Assembly: GCA_029379385.1 (NCBI GenBank) | Contig: CM055608.1 | Location: forward strand, 25,356,350 to 25,420,349 | Direction of reading: 5' to 3' | DNA from: Quillaja saponaria | Lineage: Eukaryota > Streptophyta > Magnoliopsida > Fabales > Quillajaceae | Length of the DNA: 64,000 nucleotides | Shown here: in pieces, positions 12,781-25,156 of the stretch | How positions within the stretch are numbered: the stretch's first letter is position 1 | Layout: every line of letters starts with the position of its first letter | The notes under the pieces: generated by a model | What the model saw: only the letters and a program-made list of their open reading frames with translations | Told to the model about the DNA's origin: nothing | Database searches by the model: none | Made by a program: the position numbers and the translations under genes

Positions 12781-13390
12781 GTATAATTTTTATTAGCAAC
12801 TCATTTGAAACAGAAAAAATGAAAATTGAATCAAAATTTTCCTAACTCTTTTTCTCTTCATTGTTATTATTATTATTTTATTTTATTTTTTTACATCCTA
12901 AACTCACAAACACCAAATATTGAAAAATATATGAATGATCTAAAATAACATTATGTGTAATTTTTATAACCAACTCATTTGAAAAGGATAAAATGAAATT
13001 TTAATTTTTCCTAACTCTTTTTCTCTTCATTGTTTTTATTATATCCTAAACTCACAAACACCAAAATATTGAAAAATATATAAATGATTTAAAATAACAT
13101 TATGTGTAATTTTTATAGCAACTCATTTGAAAAAGGATAAAATGAAAATTGAATTTTCCTAACTCTTTTTCTTTTCATTGTTTTTATTATCTTTTTTTTT
13201 TTTTTTACATCCTAAACTCACAAATACCAAAATATTAAAATATATATATGAATGATCTAAAATAACAGTATGTGTAATTTTTATAAGCAACTCATTTGAA
13301 AAGTATAAAATGAAAATTGAATTTTCCTAACTCTTTTTCTCGTCATTGTTTTTATTATCTTCTTTTTCCATCATAAACTAACAAAAACCA
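12781..13390. repeat. Tandem array, about four copies of a 150-175 bp unit
   Basis: The unit begins GTGTAATTTTTATAAGCAAC and continues with a CATTTGAAAA block, CCTAACTCTTTTTCT, a T-rich stretch of variable length and a CCTAAACTCACAAACACCAA block. Copies start at 12781, 12955, 13104 and 13272, so the spacings are 174, 149 and 168 bp. Most length variation is in the poly-T/ATT tract. It is minisatellite-like and no coding capacity is visible. Confidence 0.85.
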
Positions 13391-13778
13391 CAAAATGTGT
13401 GAAGGATATAAAAAAAAAAACAATTAAATTCATCAAAAATGAATATCTAACAAGAAAAAGAATGATAAAAATATAGCTGTTTATTATTAAATAATAATAA
13501 TTGTACATTGAATAACCACAAAAAGTTCATCGAAGTGAATAAACGAGCATGAAATTATTTTTTGTCGTTTTCAATAGGAGAGATTGAAGAAAAGAGAATG
13601 AATGATGAAATTAGCAAAACATGATAAAAATATATAGATGGTATCTAACGAACATGAGTTTATGGGTGGGTAAAAGTGTAAAATTCCAATCCAATGACTT
13701 TTTTATACACTATGCATTTTGATTTTATTCACAAAAGGAGAGACCACACACATTGTCGCCTAAAAAAAAGGAGGATAA

Positions 13779-16500
13779 AAAGACAAAAGCAATATGAATA
13801 TGATACTGTTTACATGATTGAAGGTTAAAAAATGAATATGATACCGTTTACATAATTGAAGGTTGCATAACAACAAAATTATATTTTAAATTTATTATAA
13901 AATAAACAAATATTAAAAAAATTAAAAGTTGACTGAGTCTTTATCACTGACATTCATAATTTCTACTTCACTTGATTGAACCCACAACAATAATCTCTCT
14001 ATTATTGATGATCTTCAAGGCACTGTTTTTTAAACAACACTTTAAGACTCGCATATAATCTCTCTATTATTGGTGATCTTCAGGGCAGTATTTTTTAAAC
14101 AGCACTTTGAGACTCACGTATACTTTTTTTAACAGTATACTCTGACAAAGACAATATGAATATGATACTATTTACATGATTGAAGACTAAAAAATAAATA
14201 TAATACTGTTTACATAATTAAAGGCTGCATAACAACAAAATTACATTTTAAATTTATTATAAAATAAACAAATATAAAAAAAAAAAGTTGAATGAGTCTT
14301 TATCACTGACATTCATAATTTCTATTTCACTTTATTGAACCAATAACAATTATCCCTTTCTTATTGGTGATAATAGCAATAATCTCTCTATTATTGATTA
14401 TTTTCAAGGCATTGTTTTTTAAACAGTACTTTAAGACTCACATAAAATATCGTGCTCTTCAGGCAGGGCAGATGTAGCTTAGGGTGAGTAGGGTTAGTTG
14501 ACCCCACTCAACTTTTGAAATTCTTTGTAAGATATGGGAAAATATTAATTTGACACCACTGAATTAATAGAAAATATAATTATGCTCCTATAGATTTTTT
14601 TATTTTTTCACAATAGTCCACCATCAAAATAAAATATATACCATCTTATAATTTTTTTTATTACAATTTAACCACCAATCCAGTCCACTAACATTAATGA
14701 AGTTGAATGAGGCTATTTTGACTTTCTTGCTTAAGTCCTAATATTTTGTTCAATATAGATATATTTTTATTTTATATGTGAAATTCTCTATTCTTTACAA
14801 AAATAAAATAATTTTGTTTCTTATCTTGTTTTCTAATCTACAAAGATTTTGTTTAATTTCTCTCTTTTATAAATATTTTTGGTCTGTATTTTTTTTTTGT
14901 TCATGATTCATTTTATTTGAAAATATATTGTATGGAAAAAATCAATTCATACAACATATACAAATATACTTATTTTAAAAATATATTTTGTTTGTCTAAT
15001 AATTTTAAAAATAAAGTACTTATTCCACACAAAAAAAAAATCCTATAGAAAAATTAATTAGAGAATAAAATAACTAATATTTTTGAATTAACGTGTTATG
15101 ATTATCAATATTCTTAATTATAAAATATTAAATTATTAACTATAATTATATTTATTTAATTTATAATTTATTTTAAATAAGCATAGATTTCTTAAAAATA
15201 TTTTTTCATATATTAAATTTTTTTATATTTGATATGTTTATATTTAAAAAAAATTACATAATATTTTTCCTCCACTGACAAATATTCTTGGATTCGCCAC
15301 TGTCTTCAAGGCACTATTTTTTAAACAATCCTTAAGACTCACATATTTTTTTTAACAGTATACTCTGATAAAGACAATATGAATATGATACTATTTACAT
15401 AATTCATTTACACAATTGAAGACTGAAAAATGAATATGATACTGTTTACATAATTGAAGTTTGCATAACAACATAATTACATTTTAAATTTATTATAAAA
15501 TAAACAAATGTCAAAAACAAGTAAAATTAAAAGTTGAATGAGTTTTTATCACTAACATTTATAATTTCTATTTCACTTGATTGAACCCGCAACAATAACC
15601 TCTCTATTATTGGTGATCTTCAAGGCACTATTTTTTACACAGCACTTTAAGACTCACATATAATCTCTCTATTATTGGTGATCTTCAGGGTACTACTTTT
15701 TAAACAGCACTTTGAGACTCACATATACTTTTTTTTAACAGTATACTCTGACAAAGACAATATGAATATGATACTGTTTACATAATTTGTTTACATGATT
15801 AAAGACTGAAAAATGAATATGATATTGTTTACATAATTGAAGGTTGCATAACAACAAAATTATATTTTAAATTTATTATAAAATAAATAAATGTCAACAA
15901 AATTAAAAGTTGAATGAGTCTTTATCACTAGGATTCATAATTTCTATTTCACTTGATTGAACCCACAATAATAATATCTCTATTATTGGTGACCTTCAAG
16001 GCACTATTTTTTAAATAGCACTTTAAGACTCACATATAATCTTTTTATTATTGGTGATCTTCAAGGAACTGCTTTTTTAAACAACACTTTAAGACTCATA
16101 TATACTATTTTTTTAACAGTATACTTTGACAAAAGCAATATGAATTTGATATTGTTTACATGATTGAAGACTGAAAAATAAATATGATACTGTTTACATA
16201 ATTAAAGGTTGCATAACAACAAATTACATTTTAAATTTATTATAAAATAAACAAATGTCAAAAAAAATAAATTTAAAAGTTGAATGAGTCTTTATCACTG
16301 ACATTCATAATTTCTATTTCACTTGATTGAACCCATAACAATAATCTCTCTATTATTGGTGATCATAGCAATAATCTTTCTAGTGATTTTCAAGTCACTG
16401 TTTTTTAAACAGCACTTTAAGACTCATATATAATTTCTCTATTATTGGTGATCTTCAATACATTGTTTTTTAAACAGAACTTTAAAATCACTTATACTGT
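13779..16500. repeat. Tandem array of a ~360-383 bp unit, about five copies, split by a hAT-like insertion
   Basis: The landmark TATACTCTGACAAAGACAAT, or a close variant, recurs at about 13779, 14141, 15364, 15747 and 16125. After removing the hAT insertion the spacings are about 362, 376, 383 and 378 bp. Each unit contains TTGCATAACAACAAAATTA, AAATTTATTATAAAATAAAC, TGAATGAGTCTTTATCACT, TTGATTGAACCCA, and one or two copies of the short palindrome-containing module CACTGTTTTTTAAACAGCAC. Single copies and edge pieces occur nearby at about 9050-9395 (both orientations) and 11965-12060. No open frame of note. It could be a local satellite or an internally amplified transposable element. Confidence 0.85.
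14464..15302. mobile_element. hAT-like non-autonomous DNA element, 839 bp
   Basis: It interrupts one unit of the ~370-bp array. The ends are CAGGGCAGATGTAGC on the left and, reverse-complemented, CAGTGGCGAATCCAAG on the right. These imperfect CAG..GGC termini are typical of plant hAT elements. The flanks are 8-bp near-duplicates, TCTTCAGG (14456-14463) and TCTTCAAG (15303-15310), and the array consensus at this point reads GATCTTCAAGG, consistent with the target. The interior is AT-rich with no transposase. The mismatch in the target duplication suggests age. Confidence 0.7.
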
Positions 16501-16599
16501 TTTTTTAACATTATACTCTTTATGACTTTTTAAGTTGTTATAGATGAGAAACTCAGTTAAATAAGTTGGATAATAAATAAATAAGATGTCCCTTGGGAT

Positions 16600-18222
16600 T
16601 TACAAACATGTTTTCTCATATGAAACATGAGGTCATGTCATGGGCTACTTGAAAAATGTCTACGCATTTGGAGTTGGCGAGTCTCATATAAGCTTTACCA
16701 TCTTTATAACCAATTTAATTTACATATTCCATGTGAATTGTCATCTTTGACATCTTAAACTTTTACTGATAACCATTTCTGATGTCTTAGTCTTTTTGAG
16801 TTTGGGTTTCAAAGGTTTCAAACGTTATTTGAATTGAAACTTATAAGGAAAGACATCTATGAAGAACTCCCTGGAAAACTCATTTTTCTAAGATTCACAT
16901 GGTTCTGTTATGCAATTATATGTTACATATGTTTATAGAATTTTACAAGAGTTATCCTTGTAACAAGTCTACCAAATTTTTAGGTAGGTAGTCAGGCTTA
17001 TATGAGTCTGTGCAAACCGAAACATTTCACAAACATAAATTTGCCTATTTGGTTTACAGATATGCACAGGATTTACAAATTTTGTTTATATGGTTTAGCT
17101 CCCATCTTGTTCCTTTTTCAGATTTTCGTCTATCTTTCGGCTAATCAACATGTTCTATCCTCTTTATTAATACTATAAGCTCATTTAGAGCATCGTATAA
17201 GAATGTCATGATAATATAAGACTATCCAGTTTGACTCTTATACAATGTTTGACATTAATATGATAGTATAGATTTATATTGTTGACTCTCTCTTATATTA
17301 TGCCTGACAGTATAAATCTATACAGTGGAGAGGGAAATGATAAGACAATAGTATAACAACTATAAAACTATACAACTTAATACATTATATAATCATATAC
17401 TATATAATCTTATACAATGCACCAAATGAGCCCTATATAATTGAAAGTTTGATTGCATTTGGAAGAGCTTCTCTTGATTTCATATGTGATAAGCTGCCTT
17501 TAAGACATTGATGGTACAGTTTTCATTGGAGAAATTAACACAAATGATCTCAAGTAATATGCTAATTTTAAGTTTTAGGTTGATTACATGATGCATACTG
17601 GGAAATGTAATGATTCCTTGTCCTCTAACGAAAAGGTTCATACAATAAGAAATGAGTTTCACTACTCCTCAATCTACAAACTTAAGTATCACTTCCTGAA
17701 CTGCATATATTACTGTAAGTGGATAGAGCCTCTATAATTGATGGCCATAGTTGTAAATTCAACTACCATTTAGTTTCTTCTTCATACTTGCAGATATCTT
17801 CGTAAATAAGTTCCCTAATTATTTGCAGAAGAGAAAGAAAAAGAAAAAGAATGGAGATGAAGTAATTCAACGGATTTTATGGACATGCTTGGTTCATTAT
17901 TTAGATTTTTAATCCTGTTTGTTCTGATGCGCGCTCACAAGAATGGTGGCAGCCCTTACTAATGAAAGTGCTGCCAGTAGACCTGTATATTTTCCACATG
18001 TAATCACTTATTAGAGATTATATTTATCATTTACTTGTTGGCTAAAGAACCTTAGGGCTGCCAGTAGACCTGTATATTTTCCACGTGTAATCACTAATTA
18101 GAGATTATATTTATCATTTACTTGTTGGCTAAAGAACCTTAAAAGCTTGCAGGTCCTTACTGACTAACATTTACATAACACTCTTGCAAGGTCTTAATGG
18201 AAGATATGGCCATCATAATATA
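16600..18222. other. Intergenic, no gene seen
   Basis: AT-rich sequence with no recognisable coding segment, RNA gene or element ends except the 87-bp duplication listed separately. Around 17210-17410 there are several short related phrases (TATAATCTTATACAATG and similar), probably decayed repeats. Confidence 0.4.
17971..18144. repeat. 87-bp direct tandem duplication
   Basis: Two copies of a unit starting CTGCCAGTAGACCTGTATAT lie at 17971 and 18058, differing at about three positions. The high identity indicates a recent duplication. It lies just left of the LTR element. Confidence 0.9.
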
Positions 18223-18511
18223 AGATTGCACCAATGCAATAATATCGCACATGACATGGTCAAAGTATAATTGACTAATCTGAATTGTAACTGCTACCAT
18301 TAATTTATATTAATATTATAACGGACCCCATTATCCTTTTTTATTATGTAATACACGTCATAACTGTTGTGATTAATATTTATACAGAATTTATATAAAA
18401 AGATGCTCAAAACAACATCATGTTCTCTATAATTTATATTATTTACAGCTTTCATAGGTCCAAAGAATCACCCTCAGTAAAAAATATTTCAACTGATCAA
18501 ATTTGGTCTCA
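18223..18511 (+). repeat. Left LTR of a non-autonomous LTR retrotransposon (shortened)
   Basis: About 289 bp aligning to 24742-25156 in the same orientation. Shared blocks include CAATAATATCGCA, GGACTAATCTGAAT-like, TAACTG then CACCATTAAT, TATTAATATTATAAC, GTTGTGATTAATATT and TATATAAAAAG (a TATA box at about 18391-18402). It lacks two stretches that the right copy has, which makes it shorter. It ends GGTCTCA; after ATAT comes TGGCGTTGTC, which could be a degraded tRNA primer-binding site. The outer boundary is approximate. Confidence 0.7.
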
Positions 18512-21500
18512 ATATTGGCGTTGTCTTGAATATGGCAGATCCATTCTTTGAATTTTCTGACTGATTTCAGAATCATTCACAAATATGAGCAGATCACAAC
18601 ACTAAGGACCATTCCTTGTCCAAAATATCAAAGAACAGCCACCGTAGAAGGCCCCACTCGCCGCCAATACCGTTGCCAATTCCAAAACATTTTAAATTCT
18701 GGCAGCCGCATTCAGTGGCAATTTTCTCAAACCTCCAGCAGCCAAATGTGACCAAACAACCACCTGCAGAGACCACCTTCCTCAAGTGATCAAGACACCA
18801 GGACAAACACCTCCATCGAAGGATGTATGCTCCCTCATGTGCCTCCGAGGCTCACGGCGGCCATATCAAGGGTAGTGACCGTTCAGGCCGTTTTTCCTCT
18901 TTTCCGTCCACCCAATTCTGCCAAGGAACCTACTTCAGTGTTTGCTTCCCTCTTCCGATCAAGACGCCACCAGAGCAGTCACCAGAGGAGGTGGCACACG
19001 CCTCCACGCACGGCTGCCAGTGGCGGCCATGCAAAATCAGGACTTTCCAGATCTACATCGGCCCAGGCTCAGATCCAACCATGTTCGACTCAGATCCAAA
19101 TCCAACTAAAGCCCATCTGCTGAGCCCAAACCAGGTTAGTGGGGGAAATTGCAATAACGTACAAGGTTTGCAAAATTTCATTTCAGCCTTTAAATATTTA
19201 TACATTTATCTTTATGGCTCAAAATTTTACATATTTATAATTATTACCCAAATATTTTACAAATTTAAAATTTTGGTCCAATTTTTTAAAATATTTACGG
19301 TATCTGTCCCATAACTTTTTTTATTTATATAAGGGTCTCATAACTTTAGTAATTTACAAAAATACCACAATTTTTTTATATTTCTCAAGTACATCCCTAA
19401 ATGCATAATAATTACCTATATATTTCGGGAAAATTGCGTATGAAACCCAAGCTTTTATATTCTCATATAAATGAATTTAAGGATAATAAAAAATCATAAA
19501 TAGGTCGCTAAATTCAATATTTTCATATAGATGGCCTAATTAATTTTGACAAATATATCCTTAGACTTTATAATTGCATGTTTACAAAATATATGCAACT
19601 ATTCTTATTAAAAAATAAGTATAAATCATTAATGATTATGCATAAATATCTTGGCTAGTACGCCTTTTTAATACAAATTTGTAGCCTTACAATCAGCATT
19701 TACGAATTATTGTTATCACCATGAAATTTATTTCGACAAGTTTATAACTTTGACTAAGGCCAATACAATATACTTATTTACTAAATATTCTCAAAACTCG
19801 AGCTAACTGACGACCGAGTCATATTTATTATTTGATGCTTAATAAGTTTTCAAGTGATTTAGTATACAACTTGGTACAAATAAGTGATATATGCAGAGGT
19901 CAAGAAATGACCACAAAAGAAAAATGTTTCTTCCCCTACATACAACTCGACGTCAAATCTCAAATTAAACGGTCAGAATCTGTAAATGGTAAACCAAGAA
20001 TTTATACATATTGTTTAAAACATTATTGATTATTATCTTTAGTAATATATTCTTGGCGAATTTAACAAATTTCCTATTGAACACGAATTTTCAACCTCAA
20101 TTATAATTTATTTCAAGAAAATCTTAGTGCATGAAGTCACCAAATCAGGATAAGCTTATCACCTTTAACACAGAGAAGGCTATCGTCCACCGTCATAACA
20201 AATAGCTCAAAAGAGTTCATACACAACTTTTAAGCTAGTGTTAGTCCTTGGGAGGAATGGCATCCAATATGTCCCTCCTTGTGACTATAAAGTTCGAGTC
20301 ATAATAGCCTGACCCCAAGGAAAGGCATAAGCAACTTTTCAACAGGGCCCTTCGGATACTAAATTGCCGAAGATATCGGGTTTTCACCTGACCTGGAGAG
20401 AGACATAAGGAGATGACACACGGCTAAAATGCTTATAGTCACACTCTGGGTGAGCAGCACAGGCTAAAAAGCCAACACCCGAGCAAAGCACCTAGATAAA
20501 TCAAAGTGCCTACAGAACCAAAACATCAGCAAAACAAACTCAAATTTTCACCCATATTGGTCAAAGTAAGGTACGCTACTTATGTTATTACATGCAGTTT
20601 AATACAACTACACATTGGTAGCACAAGTTAAAAAGCTAGTGCTAGGACAAAGTACCTTAACAAATTAAATGGCTACAAAGCTAACAAGCTTAGGTTTTCA
20701 CCTAGTAAGCTATAACATCATCAAAGTTCGAGTAATCACCCAGAATACTATTAGCAAACAGTCTCGGGTTTTCATCCTTATTGTTATAACCCAATAATTT
20801 AATGTACACTATAGAATATTCGTATGTTGTTATGACCCTCACAACCCGGTAACGTAATAATCGAGTTTTAGAGATGATGTGTAAAATTTTAGTTATAAAA
20901 TGACAAACACATAAATAAAATTAAACAAGTAACAGTGCAAGTAAATATCCTAGAACCTAACAACTTAACATAAGTTTCGGGTTATGCTATGTAAATCGTC
21001 GTGGCGGATTAAATAGACATTTTTCATAAGTGAACTAAAATAAAAGATTGTTTGAATCTATGAATATGTATAGGTATGTAAATTAATTAAATTTTCCTTC
21101 CTAATTGAGTAAGTTATAACTTGTAGCTAATTTTAAATTTACTATCTATGAGTAGAACAAGTGTGTAATAAATTTAAATATTTAAAATGTAAGTTTGTAT
21201 ATATATATATATATATATACACACTTACAACCAAGATTAAATTTGAGTCTTAATTTTAAAAACCATTGATTTTGACCTCATTGATCGAGTTTATTGTTAT
21301 TTATTTATTTATTTATTTTTCAAAACGTGTAAATTTTAGTAGTAAACAAGGTAGTAGTGTAATTAAAGGTATAAATAGTATTTTAGTATATATTTTAGAA
21401 AGTTCGTACGTAACTTGTGTAAATAGATGGATAAAATAACACTTGTGTATATTATACGTATATATATATGTGATTAGGGAATTAATTCTCATTATATCCT

Positions 21501-24500
21501 TGGTGGACATAAGATGTTGAAAATTTCTATATATAAATTTTATTGAGGGATGTTAAGTGTGTAGTTAAAAAAGTAAACTAGAAAAAAATATTTATATATA
21601 TGTATATATATATATATATATAAGAATATATATATACCAATATTTAATATGGACCACATAATAAAAATTTTGACTCCTTGACTTTGTATTTCATCTTATT
21701 TTAATTTAATTTGTTCTTTTTCCTTGCCTTCTCTTACTTGGCCGATTGTGGCTTCTTTATTCCTGGTCTCCTCAGCCTCTTCTCTTGTTGACTTCCCCTA
21801 TTTTTGTCTTTATAATTTCCTTGCTGACCGAAAGTTCTAGCCCTCCCTTCTTGTTTGTGCAACTTCATTCCTCCTTGCTTGTAGCTGTGTATGTGTGTGT
21901 GTGTGAGAGCCAACAGCAGCTCTGTTTTAGCAGCCAACCTCTTCCTCTCATCTTCTAGCTACCATTTTACTATTGAGTTCTTGTTTTAGTAGTTGCAGCA
22001 ACAGCTTGGCCGAGAGACTTACTTGCTACCAGCAACAATTGTGTGACAGCAACGGCCTCTTCCTTGCCATGCAGCTTTGTCCAACCTCCGTTCTTGACCA
22101 TTCACTTGGTGGTTGAGATAGGAGGGTTCTTGAGACAGTGGTGGCTAGGAGCACTATTGCTGCAAGTTGATTCTCTTCAAGCCGCAGTAGCCTCTTGGTC
22201 TTTTGATGGTAGTTTTTCTAGCTTAGAATCCTAATTCTTTTTATGTTTGTGATTGATTGATAACTTAGGTTTAGGGATTAAGGAAATGCTGGATGAAAGT
22301 TTAAGAACAAAGGGTGAAAATTGGTGTCTAAGTGGGTAACAGAAATTCATTATTTTGACTGTCTTCGGGGCTGAATTAAATTAAAAGTTCAAAAGATAAA
22401 ATGTATCTTATAGTCTTGAAATATTTTCTGCAAAATTTCATAGCTTGGTTCCAAATATGTTGTGAGTTATAGCTGTTAGACTCTGGCTAGGTCAGACATG
22501 ATTCGTAGTGCCCCGTTTTTTATTCATGTAAGAAATTTAGTGGGTTCATGACAGATTCTAGGAAAAGTTTCTAAATAATAAAAATAGATATACTTGTATA
22601 TTAATAAACCTAACAAATGAAATCAAAATTTGTTTTTCCTAGAGAAAGCTATGTTCAATTAACTAAGGTAAGGTCAAAGCTGTCAAAAATCATGCGTATT
22701 GCAGAATTTGATGCAACTTCAAACAATAAACTGTATTGATATACAAATCTAAGAATCACAAATAATATACCATTATAAAACTACTTGTGTTTACTATTTT
22801 ATAAATTTTACGAAACTGGATTCAGAGTTTCCTAAAGAAAGATATGATCGTTAAAGTAGACACTGGTCCAAATCCCAAGTTTGGACAGTTTCAACATCTC
22901 TAACTCACTAAGTGCTTTTTATCTTTTCTAATGATTTCTTTTACCCTATGCATTGTCTAGACATTTAAAATGCCCATTCATTATTAACCCTATCATACAA
23001 AGTCCAATTTATACTAATTGGCATGTAATAGCTTAATGGAAAACTTTCATAAAGAAACCTATATAAGATGAGGTATAAGCTTAGTAACTAAAAGATTATA
23101 ACAATAACGTTTATGAACTAAATATTGTTTGGGTATATGAATTTCAGTTCTGAATGCTAATGTGGACCTGATGAGATGTGTGGAAACAAGTGTGAATGAC
23201 GAATGGAATCGGTTACGGGTAAGTGGTTGATTGCTGCTTTTAAGGACTAGATTAGTATGTGTAATTATATGTTTATTTGAATCTGCATGATACATGGAAA
23301 ATAAGCAAGTAGAGTACTTCAGTAATTTATATAAATTATGTTTGTTTGATATTGATTGTTGTATTTGACATTAGTTATGGTTGATAAGGGCTAACAAAAT
23401 GGAATTTTTATGAAAAGTGATTTTACCTCTAAAATTAAAAAAATTCAAGTGCACCTAGGATGTCTGCTTTAAAATCATAAAAAAATTATGATTATAATAA
23501 ATATTTTTTTAAATTGAGTGCTCAGCCCCGGTGAGATGGATTATGTACGGGGATCAATTTGTTGTACGGGCGCGTAATTGCCCAGTAAGGGGTGATAATG
23601 TTGTGCGGGGCTAGGTCCCTCGTTGGCCCTTTAATTGCTTTGCGTAATATTATTGTACTGACTTAAATTGTGATCCTGTGTGTCATATAAATTATGAATT
23701 TGTGAAACTTATAATGTATACGTATAATGTGAAATGTTATAAGAATCATGTTACATGATGTTGATATATATGTTATACGTTTGTGCTGAGTGGTGCTAGT
23801 ACCCTTTGGGTACAATTTTCCACTCACGAAGTCCATAGGACTTACCCATCTTCTGTGATTATTTTTTTTAGTAACAGGAATTCGATACATGACGTCACCG
23901 AGCTTATGACTTACCGATTGAGTACAACAAGGTAATATCAGGATCTCAGACTTGAAGTTAAAGGATGAAGGTTTGCAGTCACACTAGAACTATGGGGATG
24001 TCTAATTTCGAATGATGTAAGCGCCTATTTGTTTGTCTTGGTTATGATATGGTTGGAATGAAGCTCATTGTTATTTTTATGTTATGGTTGTGTGAATTCA
24101 TGAGCCTATATATTTGTATTTTGAGGCATGTTTCGTATTGCAGGGAACCTATACCAAACTTTTCAGTAACTTGTTAATTATTACAGGAAGTAAACTTTTA
24201 CAGTGAACTTCGGTTTTAGAAAAACTAGTTTTATTATTTAGTTAGGTCATGAGTCAGGTTTGTTATTTTGTTCCAAAGTCAGGGTTATGGTAGATTGGTT
24301 ACCTAATCCTCCAGCCAATCATGCCTTTCGTGAGGAGTGTGACACTTATTACTCAAAGCAAGGTATATTGTTTATTTCAATACAATTTAATACAACTACA
24401 TATTAGTCTTTGTCAACAAGTAAAAATTAAGCATAAACTGCTATCATAAAAAGTCTGAATTTCTCAGTTCGCACTAACAAATGTGAGAGTAATAAGGTGG

Positions 24501-24741
24501 ACTAGTTGTAAGGTGAAGTGAAGAGGGGTAAGTGATAAGGTAGAATACAACATAGTGTCAAGACTAGTGATAAAAATATCATACCATCAGTGCATCACAT
24601 TAGTGATAGCACCAAAATTTCAAAAAAATTAGCACAAAAAGTGTACCCTGTAAATGGGAAACAAAACCAAGGTATATGGTCCACAATAGTTCAAGTCTCT
24701 ACTCTCATTAAACTCTTTTTTGGGGAACTAGTAATAATACA
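18512..24741 (+). mobile_element. Internal region of a LARD/TRIM-like LTR element, carrying a nested solo LTR
   Basis: Between the two LTRs there is no gag, protease, reverse transcriptase or integrase similarity in any frame. Without the nested solo LTR the internal part is only about 2.7 kb. 18590-19140 is clearly more GC-rich than its surroundings and has long overlapping open frames (up to 163 codons from 18823) with no recognisable domain. Non-autonomous LARD elements often have such stretches. About 20450-20700 contains two related ~165-bp blocks (GCACAGGCTAAAAAGCC and GCACAAGTTAAAAAGCT), each ending in TTTTCACC. It would depend on proteins supplied by another element. Confidence 0.6.
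20782..24344 (+). mobile_element. 3.56-kb solo LTR, Tekay/Del-like, with 5-bp target duplication
   Basis: The sequence begins TGTTATAACCC and ends GGAGTGTGACA, with TG..CA ends. It is flanked on both sides by CTTAT (20777-20781 and 24345-24349). The TGT..AC/CC start and GTGTGACA end, the large size, and GC-richer blocks near 23525-23640 resemble the very long LTRs of Tekay/Del chromoviruses. That family call is from general knowledge. The 21.6-22.2 kb stretch, with AT/TA runs followed by a C/T-rich leader-like segment, may be the LTR's promoter and transcript start. No internal domain is found, so it is read as one LTR left by recombination between two. Confidence 0.65.
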
Positions 24742-25156
24742 TGATTGTATCAATCCAATAATATCGCATGTGGCATGGTTAAAGCATAACGGACTAATCT
24801 GAATCGTAACTGCCACCATTAATTCCTATTAATATTATAACAGACACCATTATCGTCCATTATTATATAACAAATATGTAACTTGCATCATTATTATTAT
24901 AACAAATGTCATTATTATTGTAATGGACGTTATAACTGTTGTGATTAATATTCAGATAGAACTCCTATATAAAAAGGTTCAAAACCTCAAAACAAGACAA
25001 GTTGTTCTTTACAACGTATACTCTTTACAGCTTTTCAGCTTATTTATACTCTAATCAAATACTGACTTTGGCATCAAAGTTTTCACAGACCCAAAGGACT
25101 GCCTCTTTGCAAGTCAGTTACGTGGAGGACACCTTATCTGGTCAAATCCGGTCTTA
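24742..25156 (+). repeat. Right LTR of the non-autonomous LTR element
   Basis: About 415 bp matching the left LTR at 18223-18511. It includes a CTATATAAAAAGG TATA box at about 24965-24977 and ends CCGGTCTTA (left copy GGTCTCA). It has an ATT-triplet-rich insertion near 24880-24930 and extra sequence before its end that are absent from the left copy. The divergence suggests an old insertion. A purine-rich TTTTGGGGAA just before it could be the polypurine tract. Confidence 0.7.

Noticed and set aside
12781..16500. Repeated units as a possible CRISPR array
   Set aside because: Units of 150-380 bp with no short repeat/unique spacer pattern, in a plant nuclear genome.
18823..19314. 163-codon frame as a host gene
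   Set aside because: It lies between two LTRs, has no recognisable domain, overlaps other long frames in the same GC-rich block and runs into low-complexity AT-rich sequence.
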